A stretch of 64,000 bases of DNA. It comes from Clytia hemisphaerica. Taxonomy: Eukaryota > Cnidaria > Hydrozoa > Leptothecata > Clytiidae. Location of the stretch: NCBI GenBank assembly GCA_902728285.1, contig CACVBU010001294.1, positions 2,052,384-2,116,383 of the forward strand. Reading direction: 5' to 3'. The position numbers were made by a program, and so were the translations under genes. Shown one piece after another: positions 1 to 12,204 of the stretch (its first letter is position 1; each line of letters opens with the position of its first letter). Below the pieces are notes generated by a model. It ran no database searches. It worked only from the letters and a program-made list of their open reading frames with translations, and had not been told where the DNA came from.

Positions 1-236
1 ACGTTCCATTCTCCAAACTTCGTCAATGTGAAGTCGAATGCTTGCTGAACACGTATTCGAAGTCTTGGCTCCTGAATGAATAATTTCAGATTTCATTAAA
101 GGAATGTTAAATCCTAACAGTAGAGATTTGAATTTGTTAGTAGATTGACAAACAACCCAATATAAGAAAGAAACAGAACATTTGTTCCAGCCTCATTATG
201 CCGATTTACAAAGGTCCTTTTTCCTTCGATATTTAC

Positions 237-801
237 CTTGGTAAAGAGCCATGGTTCTTGTTGTATCCAAATTGTTTTTGACGAAATGGAAAAGGTTGAC
301 TTTCTCAGTTGTTCGCATGAAGAGTGGTTCGGTTGCTTTTGATTGAATCTCCCTGTAAAAGTGATTAGACAAATACTATCTTTAGTTTCCTGTGTTCTAG
401 AAGTTTGAGCCTTCAGTAAACCCGGTAATACCGAATAGAATATAAAAGCTATGAAAAAGATAGCAGCTAAGCTAGCAATTGAAGCAGGTAAATAGTAAAC
501 GTTATCAAAATTGGTATACTTCAACTCACCTGAATGTTACTTGATCTTCTGGGAGGATCTTTACTCTCAAAACAACTTGATATTGCGATTGTTTCTTGGT
601 GAATGTGGGAACGAAATCCAAGAAGATTTTTCCATCTTTTCGAAGATTGTTGACAACAGTGAAGGTGTGATAATCCAAAGAATCTCCATATTCTTCTCCG
701 TATGAAGTATCCAGCTGGTAAAAAACAATTGATAAATACAATGCGGATATCAAATACCATGGAGGTATAAAGAAACAGGAGAAGTATGCTATTGTAGCCA
801 T
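237..801 (-). CDS. Unrecognised transmembrane protein, partial (2 exons)
   Basis: Two exons are visible on the minus strand: 801-530, then 353-237. Exon one begins with ATG at 801. It encodes a hydrophobic helix (residues about 4-28, containing FIPPWYLISALYLSIVF) followed by a polar, beta-rich extracellular-looking stretch (SYGEEYGDSLDYHTF). It ends at a consensus donor, CAG|GTGAGT (529-524). The second exon opens after a pyrimidine-rich acceptor ending TTTTACAG, stays in frame (phase 2) and ends at AAG|GTAAAT. A possible acceptor (TAATCGTAG) lies 7 nt before the ATG, so the ATG may be internal or preceded by a 5' UTR exon. The gene must continue left of the window. I do not recognise the family; a single-pass or ciliary/ER membrane protein is possible, but that is guesswork. 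Confidence 0.42.
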
Positions 802-1061
802 GCTCGCCCTACGATTAAAAATATTACGAGGTATGCATGCTCATAATCTCATATATCGTGCATTTTTAATGAGCTCTTTTGTTGATAGGTAAAATCTTAT
901 TGGCTAACTTAAGTGTTGGAAATAAGATGGGACGAGATTCATTGTTTCTGACATTGATGTAAGAAAATATTTGGCCAAATAAAGGGCCTGTAAACTTTGC
1001 AATCCTTCATCAAATGACAAGATTTTTCGATCTACATTTTCTTCAAGGTGAACTCTATTGC

Positions 1062-4000
1062 TTAATACTTTCCTCCAAAATTCTCCAGCGACTTTTTGTC
1101 TACAAATTGGGTCTGAAATTGTGAGTGCTTATAAAGAACTTTTCATTTTCTGGCTTGAGAAAATATTTTTTCAAAACAAAATTTAATGGATGACAAAATT
1201 GAACGCAAACTTATTTCGTGGAGCTAAATTTTATTTTATTCTCGTAGATTAGAAGGCTGGAAATCTTCGATGCTGATAGTAAGAATGTTCAGAGCAAACT
1301 TGAGTTCTACTAAAAAGTCGTATTTCATCGGGCGAGCCTAGAATTTCTTTTGATTTATTACATAAAAGAAATCAAAAGACTTTAACGACCAATTACCGAC
1401 AAATTCATCTCCTGTCTTTCTTTATACCTCTATGCAAATACTAATGATTTGACATAGAAGGTTATCGATCACCGAAAGATAGTTGTACTCAGAATACTTA
1501 CAGCACCGATGCAAGCGAGGACAGTCTTTCTGAACAAATCACCAAGAAGTTCCACATAAGCTTCACTTGCTTGATACGGTTCCATACAAGTGTTCCTCAT
1601 AAATCCAAGTGCAGCATGGGTGCTTTCTGTCGGCAAATTTAATCTCTCCTTCAATTGTTGGACGGCTTTTCCATAATCTGCATATTCCAATTTAGATGTT
1701 GTCAAAAACATTTTGACACGTTTAGTGTCTTCGCCAACACTCGCTAAAAAGAAACAGTGGATACAACTTAATGACATGTTGATTATTTTCCAATGTATTA
1801 CAACCCTGTCTCGTTCTCCATATGCTTCAAAAAATCTAGCATTTAAAAAAACTTTAAGTTTAAGAAAGAAACCTTATTGCATTGTAAAAGTTGTAAAATT
1901 AAAAGACGAATTCAGACGTTCTGACTTTTCAAGATGGAAAATATTTTTAGCTAAAACGAAATACTTACAAGTCGATTCATTGAAGACGAGGTTTTGCAAA
2001 TCGTTGACCAACTCGATATTTTTTTGACCTTTGCCAGTGCTTTGATCTTTACAGTTGATGGTGAACGAATTGATCAAAGCGTCAGGACCAACGATTCCTA
2101 AGAAATCGATTTCTTTGTAGACATTCTTAATAAGTTGTTCATTGGGTTTACCGATAATATGTTTCTTGATGTAATCATGGACGCCTTGTTGTGTTTTGAA
2201 TGAGAATCCTTTTTCTTGTAATTCTTTCAAATCCAGTGGAATGAAGTTGCAGCAAATGAAAGGATCGTTATCTCTGGCGACAGTTTCCCACATGCAGTAG
2301 AAAAGTTTAGCACCAAGTTGACATTGACCAAGAATACGACCGTAACCATTTTGATCCAATCCAATGACCTAGTAAAGAGAGCAAAGAGTAAAAAACTATT
2401 AATGTTCATCTTTCGAGATCTTTAAATGACATAACAGGACATGATATCGCATCTAAGTGCCAGGAAGCTTCGATATTCAGTTAGTCTCTAAGGAGTCCAA
2501 TGAGTGGAAATACAAAGTCAGGCGAATCTGAGGGGCTACCCCTTCTCATAAAGTATTGAGAACTATACGTCAGGTCCTCCATTATCGAGTTACCTTAGAA
2601 TATCTCAGAGAAGTACAATAAGCCGAACTATCTGTATGAATTACAAGTCTAGCCAAGACGATCGACCTTACCCGGTGAGACAAGAGAACGCCACAGGCTG
2701 CTGCTCCAGGTTTCGATCCTTCCAAACCATAAACTCCAACATTTAAATCATCAGGGTTGTGGAAAACTTCTGGTGCAGCAAGTGTGATGAAACCTTTCAT
2801 TGTACCGTTTCTATAGAGAAGAGCACCGGCAGGGTAAGGACAAAATCCAGACTTGTGTGGATCGATAGTAACTGAGAATGAAAGAAATAGTCACAAAAAG
2901 AGTAAGTATATCTCAACAGTGCCAAAGAAATACAGATTTCCAGTTTCTTTGAAATCGACATAATTCTAAACTACTAATAAAACGAATAAATCTATTTTGA
3001 TACCCTTACTTGGCTTCGAAAAATAGACTCTGAAAAGACCTGACGAAGTAATTTATAATTTAGTTTCTCCAGTCCTCTCCAGTCCTGGTAAAGAAAGCAC
3101 AAATTTTACATGTTCATTGATTATAGTTTAAACATTGAAAAAAATCTTCAGAAAGAATGTTGTCAAGTAATCTTTCCACACTAACCTGTATCAGCAAACT
3201 GCAAGCTGATATATTGTTTCTTGACGAAATCAGAAAGTGGAATAACAGGAACGAAATCGTGAGCTTTTGTTGGAAGACAATTGGAATAAACGTTACTTTC
3301 TTTGTCACCAGTTTCGTGGGTCATACAATTCAAATATCCACCCCATGCTGCATCTGCGTGCACCGAAAATGTTAAACCCTGGATGAAAAATCAGTTTATA
3401 GATGTCAAAATCTGGAAACAATGCATGAAAAACATTTGAGATAAACTAAAAAAGATGGTCAAAAGCTAGAAAAGATAATGATTTGTTATGAAATGGAGCT
3501 TTATTCCTTTTGAATTTTGTCACAAAGTGTAAAAATACTTGAAAGTTTGAAATGAAGGATCACTCAATTTCGCTCCATTCAGGCTCGTTGGTTGCATTAT
3601 ACCGAATATGGATAGGCAGATATTTTTCACTAAATAGATAGAGTGGAAACATTCGATTTATACCTTGGCTTCAAATTTGAGTTTGAGATCCAAGATTTTT
3701 GCGATATCATCCACAGCACTTTCTTCTGTTGAACCGATCACTGCCACAACCATGAATACTGCAATCTTGTGTTCCAATGCATAATCTAGCTCCTTATCCA
3801 GAGCTGTTTGTAAGATAAAGCTACTTTTAGAAATCTTGTCACGTGAAATAAAAAAATTCCTATCTGTGATCTTTTTTACAGTAAATGCTGTTCCCAGAAT
3901 AAGCTTTGGAATAGAGGAAATATACAGAAATCTTACAGGATTTTCAAAACCTGCAAAGCAGGAGCATCACTAAAATTCTACAGTATTGTAGATATGGACT

Positions 4001-7000
4001 GCATAAAATGATTGGTTTCCATGTTACATTCCAATATTGAAAATGTAGCACTTACTCTCAATATCTTGACGAGCTTTGCTGTCAACTTGAATTTGAATGT
4101 TATTAGAGCCACCGATGCCAAGAATGGTGGAAGCTTTCGGCCATGAATAATGGTTTGTTCCTGGTGAAAAGACTCGTGGATATGTTCTCAGTGCTCTATC
4201 TTTTGCGCTTGGTTCACCTATCTTGTGTCGTCGGTAAAATTCTGGTAAGCCAAGCTGCACTGGTGAATTTTTCTAAATGAAAAAACAAGAACTTAGAACT
4301 TAATTCGGGTCTACTTTTAAAATTAGTGGGAATCAAAATCAAGGGTTAAAATTTAAAGTACAGCTTTTACCTCCAAAGCTTTGTCAACGGTTACTTTGAC
4401 GTCAATTTTGAAATCCGGGTTTCTCTCTTCGATACATTTGATGACGTCATCAGTCAAAATACAAATGTCATCGATTCTCAAATTCAATAATTCCCATTCG
4501 GTGCATTCTTTCAAAGTCTTTTCTTTCTGTTGACCAGGGACAAATACCTTGCACTCCAAACCGTCTGGAAAATAAGTATATGTAATCACATGATAACAAG
4601 TGCAATTCAAATATAATTGCACGAGTGATTTTTTTGTTATTAATTTTCTGAGTCCGAAATGACGAGGAAAATTCGAAACAAAAGAATCACGAGTGCAATT
4701 TTCGAATTGTACGAGTTATTATGTGATTACGAGCTAATCGCGCAATGGCTGTCACTACTTTTTCCCAGTTAGGAAAGTAAATTACAGAAATTACACTGAG
4801 TTTTCTATTTTTCTCTTCTCTTTATGTCTTTCTTTTATTGTTGCTTATTGATTTTCTTTCTCACTAAATAAATTTCGAATGCAATTAAAACGTTCGATGC
4901 AAAAAAATGTAAGAAAAAACATTAAAATCAATTTTGTAAACATTGGCGCAGCATTGGTGAGTGTTATTAACGATTAATTGCGCTCTACAGGATGTAATTA
5001 ACGATTAATTGCTCTCTTTGAGGGTGTGCCAAATAAGAAAAAATAACCCATCGTGCGATTAAGATTCTAATCTCATGGTTGATTGAAATTCGATTGACGT
5101 TTTTGCTTACGTAAATTTGTAATTTCCTGCAAACTTGTAATTTCCCTCCAAGCTTATGTAATTTCCCGCAAAAGTGAAATTTCCATCGTTTAGAAATTCA
5201 TCACCTTTTTCGAATTTCTTACTAACTTCGAAGGCTTAAGTAAATGGAATACTATCCAATTAAAACTCAATTCACGTTTCTATGACTTTTTTGAGACCTC
5301 TTTTTAAAGTTTCAGATTGATTTCCAGTGTTAAATTGACGTCTTTTAGAATTGTTAGAATTTCAATCCAAACCATGAGATTAACCAGGAATCCCATGTTT
5401 GTTTTCGAGAAATTCTGGATAAATTACGGGATTACCCTCGGTCAAATTTCGAAATGTTTTAAATTTCCCTCGTTGCACTCGTCAGATTTCAAAACATTTC
5501 AAAATTGACCAAGGGAAATTTATCCCGAATTTCCCTCATAATCATGAGGAAGGAATTATTATCGACACTGGAAAAACAACTGACTGATTTTTGCCAATTT
5601 CTCATGCACAAGCCTTGTCCGTAGTAATGACATTATTGTTCACCATCCTTCCACCATAAAATGATTTTTCGTAGTATTTCTTATTGTAGTTCCTCATCAA
5701 AGTGCTAATGATATATTCTATCTTGTTTTATATTGCGAGGAAGATGCAAAAACATGTTTTGAAATTAAATATCGACACCAGAAATTTTCAAACTTCAAGC
5801 TTATAAAACCACCGTGCCACCACGTGCCACCAAAAGATTTTTACACCACAGTATAGCTATGAGACTCACGTCTAATATATGTCAATCTCAGTTCTTCTCA
5901 GAGAATTATCGGAAAGATATTCCCAATTCAAAATTTTCATAAATGTATTCGCTTAGTATTCTAGCATTTATTTTCAAACTTTTAGCCAGCAAAAGTACGA
6001 ACAGAAAAAGTTATAGAACTTTTTAGAAATAAGAGTATTAATAATTTTTCAAAACCAGAGTCCTTCGAGACGCCATGACAAATGTGCACAAAGCCTGTAC
6101 ATTGATTGTTTTCTGAAACAATTTAAAGACAATACTCCGCTCTCCACTATTTCATTTGATGTTTATCCAGAGCCTCTATAATAAAGCCATGGTTTGGGAT
6201 GCTTAAAATCTGGCATTATAAACTTGAGAATCAAGAACTATTTGTAAACACATGGCAATCCGAAACGTACCGGTGAAAGACCAAATTAAAATCTATTGCA
6301 AAGATTCGAATTATCTTATGTAAAATATCTTGTCCCAAATTTGCTATTTTAGCCTCCTGTATTAATTAAAAACACTTATTTCAAATTTCCATACCAATCA
6401 ATTCGGGAAAATGAGGGTCAGCACAAGAATCTTTCAAAGCCAATGGATGTAATTTAGTGTTTCTGGCAGCCCACATCGATTCTATATTGCCTATTGATCC
6501 GCAACCTGTCAAATGACCCCATGGTTTGACTTTAGTGTCGTCAAATCGCATCAATTTGCAGAGTTGTTGACCAACTTCCACTTCGAATTTGGTGGTGACT
6601 GGTGAAGTAGTTGAATCAACGTTGTTTTGATTCCAAAGCAGTCCGGAAACGTATCCCAAGAACGACGGCATTGTCACGTCCCATATCATGTGACCCTGAA
6701 AGTATGCAATTAAATAATCTAGACTTCCGCACTTCCCGTTTGTTCAATAAATCTTTCCCGTCACTGTTACTTTAAATTGCATTACAAAATTGCAGTATTA
6801 AATCGAAGAAAATTATGAAAATAATGGAAATCAGAGCTTGGGCAACGATGAGACTTTCAGTAAGACATACAGGGTGTCCCTAATTAAAGTATCGAGTCGA
6901 AACACAACTATGAGTAGAAAGTTTTATGTGCGTGTTCACAAAATTGTATTTTAAGCTCTCCCTCTTTTTTCTTTGTCATTACGATTAATTTATACGTTGT

Positions 7001-8211
7001 AGCTACCTTTTGTAATAAGCCTGTGTGATGGAGAACGTTCTTATATTTTAGCGATAACACACACAAACTTTTCTACTCAATCGCATGTTCAAACTCGATA
7101 CTTTAATTAGGGACACCCTGTAGAGGTAATAAAAGTTAGATCAGAGGAATGTAAAGTGATGGAAAAAACAGCTTTTCTGATTACTCAAAGTTCAACGATC
7201 ACTTCTATTGAAAATTCTATTGTAAAAACGTTGATTAGGTCATTAAATGAAAGTCCAGAAAAGACGGCTCGCCATACAAATCGGGCGGTTTCTACATGAT
7301 TTGACGATAAAAATGAATTTTTTTTTTCCTTTTTGCCGATTACTAGTTCAATCTTTAAGAATAAGGAGCAATATTTTTACCAATGTATAACAAAAGAAAT
7401 TCTTAACGCAATGATGTTAAATTGGTTCTTGTAAAACTGTCAAAAGTCGAGTAAAATCAAGATGAAGTTATAATTTTCTCGAGCTCTAGCTTTCCATATT
7501 ATGGTGCGGTCATGATGCGGTTATATCAGTAGAATTGCTAGGAAATTCTGAGCAAGAAGATATAGGTACCTTTTCGTATAGGAGAGGTGTACCCAAAATA
7601 TAAGCCCTAAAAGTTTGCGTATAATCAGGCTTGAAACAAAAGAATTTTGTCACAACACGCTAATTATGCAGATTTTTATAGCAACAGCAAAAGAAACCTA
7701 TTTACTCGACATAAACTCCCTTAAGGGCAAGAGACCTGGTACTAATTCTTGACAAGAAGTATCTTGACTGTTTTTTGCTATCAAGGATTGGTAATCAAAG
7801 GAGACCGATTTGAAAGAAATTTCTAAAGAGTTTTATGACTTCTCTGGCTATTACAGAAAAGTTGTTACTACATCTAGCTTTTATTACCTCTATGTAATAC
7901 CATGGTTATCAATAAGAGACATTTTTACCTGATATCTAGTGCTGAAGAAAGGAATGGATTTGTTCAATTGCCGATGCATTTCTTTCATTTGTTCTTCCAT
8001 ATCTTTATACTCATTTTGAGCAGCTTCAGAATTTCTCATCTCCTCCGTGAAATAAGAAGGATCGGCTGGAAAGAATTCCTCACGTCGATCTTCATGCCAA
8101 TTCAAAGCTTTCAACATCAAATGATTGAAGATGTTTCGGTTTTCAGCACGTGGCCCCAGAAACCATCCAGCTAAAGCTTCCCATTGGTGGTCGTATTTGT
8201 CTCCAGCAGGA
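1062..8211 (-). CDS. Group II PLP-dependent decarboxylase, tyrosine-decarboxylase type
   Basis: Ten exons join in frame: 8211-7929, 6695-6395, 4564-4371, 4272-4056, 3803-3664, 3378-3186, 2871-2672, 2368-1969, 1743-1502, 1112-1062 (about 740 codons). Landmarks in order: N-terminal FLGPRAEN with FFPADP; TRYQGHMIWDVTMPSFLGY; NNVDSTTSPVTT; PWGHLTGCGSIGNIESMWAAR (cofactor-phosphate region); TNHYSWPKA; VIGSTEESAVDDI; HADAAWGGY (Asp that contacts the pyridine nitrogen); DPHKSGFCPYPAGA, whose Lys should form the Schiff base; and GLEGSKPGAAA. This series is characteristic of the Pyridoxal_deC family, and is closest in my memory to bacterial tyrosine decarboxylase rather than animal DOPA/glutamate/histidine decarboxylases. 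Expected role: cytosolic removal of CO2 from an aromatic amino acid to give an amine such as tyramine; the substrate is inferred. The first coding exon (start Met) was not found. The last exon (TQFVDKKS..., stop at 1062) is less certain. Confidence 0.88.
4590..5050. repeat. Intronic inverted/tandem repeat with ATTAACGATTAAT motif
   Basis: This lies inside a decarboxylase intron. 4600-4735 is an imperfect palindrome built around a ...TGCACGAGTGATT... arm. 4965-5030 holds two copies of a roughly 31-bp unit containing ATTAACGATTAATTG and GCTCTC. The same unit occurs three times on the opposite strand at 32361-32450. The flanking sequence (AAATAAGAAAA on one side, TTGGCGC on the other) is also shared with that locus, so both are copies of one dispersed element. 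Confidence 0.6.
5409..5535. repeat. Short palindromic element
   Basis: Two arms of about 50 nt are inverted around about 5470: CCTCGGTCAAATTTCGAAATG on the left, and its imperfect complement CATTTCAAAATTGACCAAGG on the right. The outer ends (GATAAATTACGGG / ATTTATCCCGAATT) also pair. It looks like a MITE in the long intron between decarboxylase exons 2 and 3. The ORF crossing 5317-5508 is a by-product of it. Confidence 0.55.
6870..7120. mobile_element. MITE, mariner-like ends with TA duplication
   Basis: A 251-bp element with near-perfect terminal inverted repeats starts CAGGGTGTCCCTAATTAAAG and ends in its complement GGGACACCCTG. It is flanked on both sides by TA (6868-6869 and 7121-7122), the duplication made by Tc1/mariner transposases. 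It has no coding capacity. It sits in the intron between decarboxylase exons 1 and 2 as listed. Confidence 0.85.
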
Positions 8212-8395
8212 CTGGAAAAAGAAAGCTCGAAATTTATGTAAAAACACATGTAAAAACTTAATTGCCCCGCAGTTGCTTTTGTTACTTCACGTAGCGGGCT
8301 TGTTCGCCAGAAAAATATTCATGTCGTTGATGTTTATCCCGATTTTCAGTGGGCCGATTGTTTTGTCTATTTTGTTGTGACTTGTATTGATTTTT

Positions 8396-8700
8396 AGTTC
8401 TTACATAGTAAAACAGGAACAGCGGCGCACAATATCAGCATGTTCATTTTTTTTATAAGCATCTACTTTATAAGAATTATAAGAAGAATTTATAAGAATT
8501 AATAACTCTTGATAGACAGCAATATACTTTTCAGCAATTAGTTCTTACAAAGTAAACAAAGGATGGCGCACAATATGAGCATGTTTATTTTCTTATAAGC
8601 ATCTAATTTATAAGAATCAAATCAATAACTCTTGATTGACAGCCATATATCTTTCGGTAATTAGTTCTTATAAAGTAAACAAGGGATATAAAGATATTTT
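8396..8700. repeat. Tandem repeat, about 130-bp unit, 2.3 copies
   Basis: Units start near 8396, 8537 and 8660 with TTAGTTCTTA(C/T)A(T/A)AGTAAA. The first two continue with GGCGCACAATAT(C/G)AGCATGTT, TATAAGCATCTA and AATAACTCTTGAT(A/T)GACAGC; the third is cut short. This is just upstream of the decarboxylase. The ATG-GTAAG pairs that resemble first exons here are repeat-borne and in the wrong phase for the next exon. Confidence 0.7.
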
Positions 8701-10498
8701 ATTATATACGCCAAGCTGTATACCTCGTTTCTTTTTTTATCAGCCAACAGAAAGAAGAAAAAAGAGTCTGCTAAATTGCGTGGGTTGCATGAGTGCGTGA
8801 GTGCGTAGGTGCGTGGGTCAATATTTTTTCGTAGGTCATTGTTTTGCGTGGGTGCGTGGGTCAAAATATTTTTTGCATGGGTCAAAGGTTGTGCGTGGGT
8901 CAAAATTCTCTGTATACGAAAAATGTCTTCCCCCTTGAAATCCGAATTAGCGTCTACTGCAGATTAAATTAGAGGCGTAACTCGAATTTTATTTTTCAAA
9001 AAATATTTTTCAAGTTAGCTAACTCGAATTTCTTTTTCACAAAACTTTTTTTCGAGTTAGCTAACTCGGAATTTACTTTTCGTTTACAAGTTTTCGAGTA
9101 AGCTATCTTGGATTTTTTTTGTATGGTAGTAGAAAAATCCAAAAAATTTCGAAAAAGAAGTAGGCGGAAGGAAGTTGGCTTGGCCACTTTTCTTCTTATT
9201 TAATGTGGAGTTGAGATTTTGTAAAAGATGAGAAATTAGATTTATTGAGTTTAAGTGCCCTGATGTATCTTCTGTGTGCACCAACAAAATTTTACTTCAT
9301 AAAACTACATTTTGATGCTTGAATTTCGACTTGTATGAGTGTATGATCTTTTATCACACTGGGTGTTCTTTGCTTACTTTGGCTCCAGATAATTGTTTTG
9401 TCAGTTCTACAGATATGTTGCAGATTATTCGGGAGATTATTTCAAGGTATGTTAGTTATGTACATACAATACATTTGAGAGTTATATTGAATATTTCTCA
9501 CATTACTTCTTTATGATTCTACAAATTCAAAAGGGAGTGTTGAGGAGTGTTGTTGTTTTCCTTTGTAAGATGTTAAAAAAAGCAATAATTTTTCTTCAGC
9601 TTTGGCATTTAACTTTTCAATACTGCGTGGCCTTTGTGTTTATCTTTTTCAGGTACTTAGCTTCAATTCCTTTGAAGAGATTTTTCTTGTTTTTCATTTC
9701 TTTTGTTCATATTTCGAGCTTCGACCGTAGAGCTAAAAATTCGAATTTCCAAACTAACACTCGAATTTTGAATAAAAACATTCGTATTATGTATGAATAA
9801 AAACATTCGAAACCGAGTTCGAAACCATTTGAATTTTTTGGATTTACCTACTACCATACAAAAATGTATGAAAAAATTTCAAGTTAACTTTTTCTAAAAA
9901 AATCCAAGTTCCGAGTTAGCTAACTCGAAAAAAGGTTTTGTGGAAAAGAAATTGGAGTTAGCTAGAGTCGAGTGACGTCATAATATCCACTTTTATGACG
10001 TCATAATTTAGCTAACTTGAAAATTCTTAACTCGAAAATTGCTAACTCGAAGTTTTCTAGCTCGAAGATTCCGGGCCTCGTGCAGAAGAAATGTGGATTT
10101 ATTCTTTTTAACTGTAAGTATTTTTTTATAATGAACAGGTATATATAACTCTTGAGAAACAGAAACTCAATTGCCCGACTATGACGTTGCAATGAAAACT
10201 TGGTATCGTAATTATATATCGTAATCTCTTTCACACACAATCATGTAAGGCGACAGGTTTTGAACTTTGCACTTTCGCAATCTACACAAGAAAAGAGTTT
10301 TGAAAACAATGTGGAGCTGCATTATGTGACTGCATTTTGCTTTTTCTCATATTGAATTTGATAAATATCATTTCAACCTTCTACCTCTCGTATCGATTGC
10401 ACCTTGTCTTTTTTATGAGATAGATGTGTTTTTTTTGCTCATGAGGGCGCTTACTTTTGAAGAATATGTGTGTTTAGACATGAAATTTTGGTTGCTTG

Positions 10499-10596
10499 CC
10501 CAGCTGGCACATAACGTCGTTTCAACGTTTATTTAATGTTCACAACGTCCATATAACGTTAGATGAACGTTGTAACAACGTTGTGTGCCAACTGGG
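10499..10596. mobile_element. 98-bp palindromic MITE (CCCAGCTGGCACA ends)
   Basis: The sequence reads CCCAGCTGGCACATAACG at one end and the near-complement CGTTGTGTGCCAACTGGG at the other, with a centre made of ACGTT-type repeats (CAACGTCCATATAACG). The whole element folds on itself. Decayed relatives occur at about 47325-47380 and 61600-61712. Confidence 0.75.
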
Positions 10597-10879
10597 TGGC
10601 GTGTTTTTATAGAAAAACTGGCCAAATGCGCTATTTTTTTATAAGCACGTTATAAATTACTTAGGTATTAGCTTTTCGAGATTGGCTCTTTCATTCTTTA
10701 TGATTTTTTGCACAAAGATGCCCGATTTTCGAAAAATGTGTTTTTGGGCAAATTTGGGCCAAAAAAACGGCTACAAAACTGGTTTTTTGGACTTTGTGAA
10801 ATATTGGATCATTGTTTTTTGATTTTTTGCATGTAGGTTAAAGATGGCTCAAGTAGATTTTTGTGAAAAAGTGAATTTT

Positions 10880-11190
10880 TGAGCTCAAAAAACGCATGTT
10901 TATCTATAAGAATCGCTATTAATAAGCATGCATCAATGTTATTAGCCAAATTACTCAATTTTTGATGAGATATATGTTTTTTTTGCTCACGAAGTCTTGA
11001 ATATGAAAGAATATTTCAAGAACATGAAATTTTGGTTTCTAAACGTTTTTCTATAAGAAACAAACGACTTATTTTAATAGATCGTCACTATTTGTGTTCT
11101 GAATGATTGTTTAATGGTCACGCTCACGTAGATATCAATTATGTGTTAAATGCATAACCAGGTAGGTCCATAAAAGTATCACTTGTTTAT
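10880..11190 (-). repeat. Dispersed repeat, inverted copy of 41110-41415
   Basis: About 300 nt match the reverse complement of 41110-41415 at high identity by eye, from AACGCATGTTTATCTATAAG at this end through AACCAGGTAGGTCCATAAAA at the other. The part at 10380-10500 resembles it again (GAGATAGATGTGTTTTTTTT), which suggests a second, weaker copy. The GGTAGGTCC block is a terminal motif also seen inverted at 41589-41610. Confidence 0.75.
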
Positions 11191-12066
11191 ATTTATATTT
11201 ATACCAATTACTAATTAAGTTTTATTCAAGACTAAGAGCTATAAGTTTGTTTCTCATGAAGAAAACAATTACAAAAAAAGTAATATGCTTATGTTCCTGA
11301 TATACATTGTGAAAACTGTCAATACCGATCACTAAGTTTTATTCAAGAGTTATAAGCTTGTTTCTTATAAAGAAAAAGCTTACTAAAAATTAAAATGTTA
11401 ATTATCTGCACTGCCCCGATTTGACTGTCAATACCGATAGTAGTCACCAAAGATATTGACCCACGCAAAAAACATGACCCACGCAAAAAAAAATGACCAA
11501 CGCAAAAATTTTGACCCACGCAACAAATATTTTGATGCTCGCACCCACGCAAAAAAATGACCCACGCACCCAAGCGACTCACGCACACACGCAACCCACG
11601 CAATTTAGCAGACTGGAAGAAAAATAATTGATTTTGTGTTTGTTTTTTCTTGTGTAAAAATATTTCGATATTGTGCTGCTCGCAATGGTTTCAAAGTCGA
11701 ACGGGACAAGCGCTCAACGTTAGAAATCTCTAGCTGTGCGCTTTTTGGATGGTGTTCCAATAAAACAATCTGGTGGAATGCGGCTTTTCAAATTATGAAT
11801 GCGTTAGCGGGGCATTTATAGCGACAGCTACTTACTAGTCTAGAGAGAGAGTAGACTCACGTTAAAACTTCAGAACCAAAGTAAAGTCGTACATCAAAAA
11901 TTCTTAAAATCAAATATTTTGCACTTACTTTTTTGTAATTGATTGAGCCATTTCTTCAAAGAGATTTAAAGGAATTATGGAACGAGTTTTCCAAGATGTA
12001 CGAAAGAAAAATTTTGAAATCAAATATCAAATTTCAAATGTCAAATTTAATCTTACGCAAACGAAA

Positions 12067-12204
12067 CCATGGGGATTTAGCACACATTAGAATTTTACAA
12101 ATTTAGCACTTATTTATAACATTTCCATGGGGATTTAGTAAACATTAGAATTTCACAAATTTAGTACTTATCTAAACATAACCATGGAGGATTAGCATAC
12201 ATTG
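12067..12204. repeat. 58-bp tandem repeat, 2.4 copies
   Basis: Units begin with CCATGGGGATTTAG at 12067 and 12125 and CCATGGAGGATTAG at 12182, a period of 57-58 bp. Each carries ACATTAGAATTT(T/C)ACAAAT then TTAG(C/T)ACTTAT. The surrounding 11.6-13.6 kb is A-rich with no gene that I can support. Confidence 0.75.

Larger units (their letters stand above)
8766..11614. mobile_element. Foldback-like element with TGCGTGGGTCA subterminal arrays
   Basis: A 2.85-kb element whose ends are inverted repeats of about 150 nt. The left begins AGTCTGCTAAATTGCGTGGG (8766), the right ends with its complement CGCAATTTAGCAGACT (11614). Each arm carries irregular tandem copies of TGCGTGGGTCA or its complement TGACCCACGCA. 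A second inner pair of inverted arms (about 8998-9155 and 9829-10060) is rich in CGAGTTAGCTAACTCG. No convincing transposase was seen; the short ORFs inside are translations of the repeats. It also contains a 98-bp palindrome (10499-10596) and a dispersed repeat copy (10880-11190), so it is a nest of insertions. Confidence 0.7.

Noticed and set aside
8396-8600. First exon of the decarboxylase (ATG ... GTAAG on the minus strand near 8407 and 8563)
   Set aside because: It lies in a tandem repeat and ends in phase 1, while the next exon needs phase 2.
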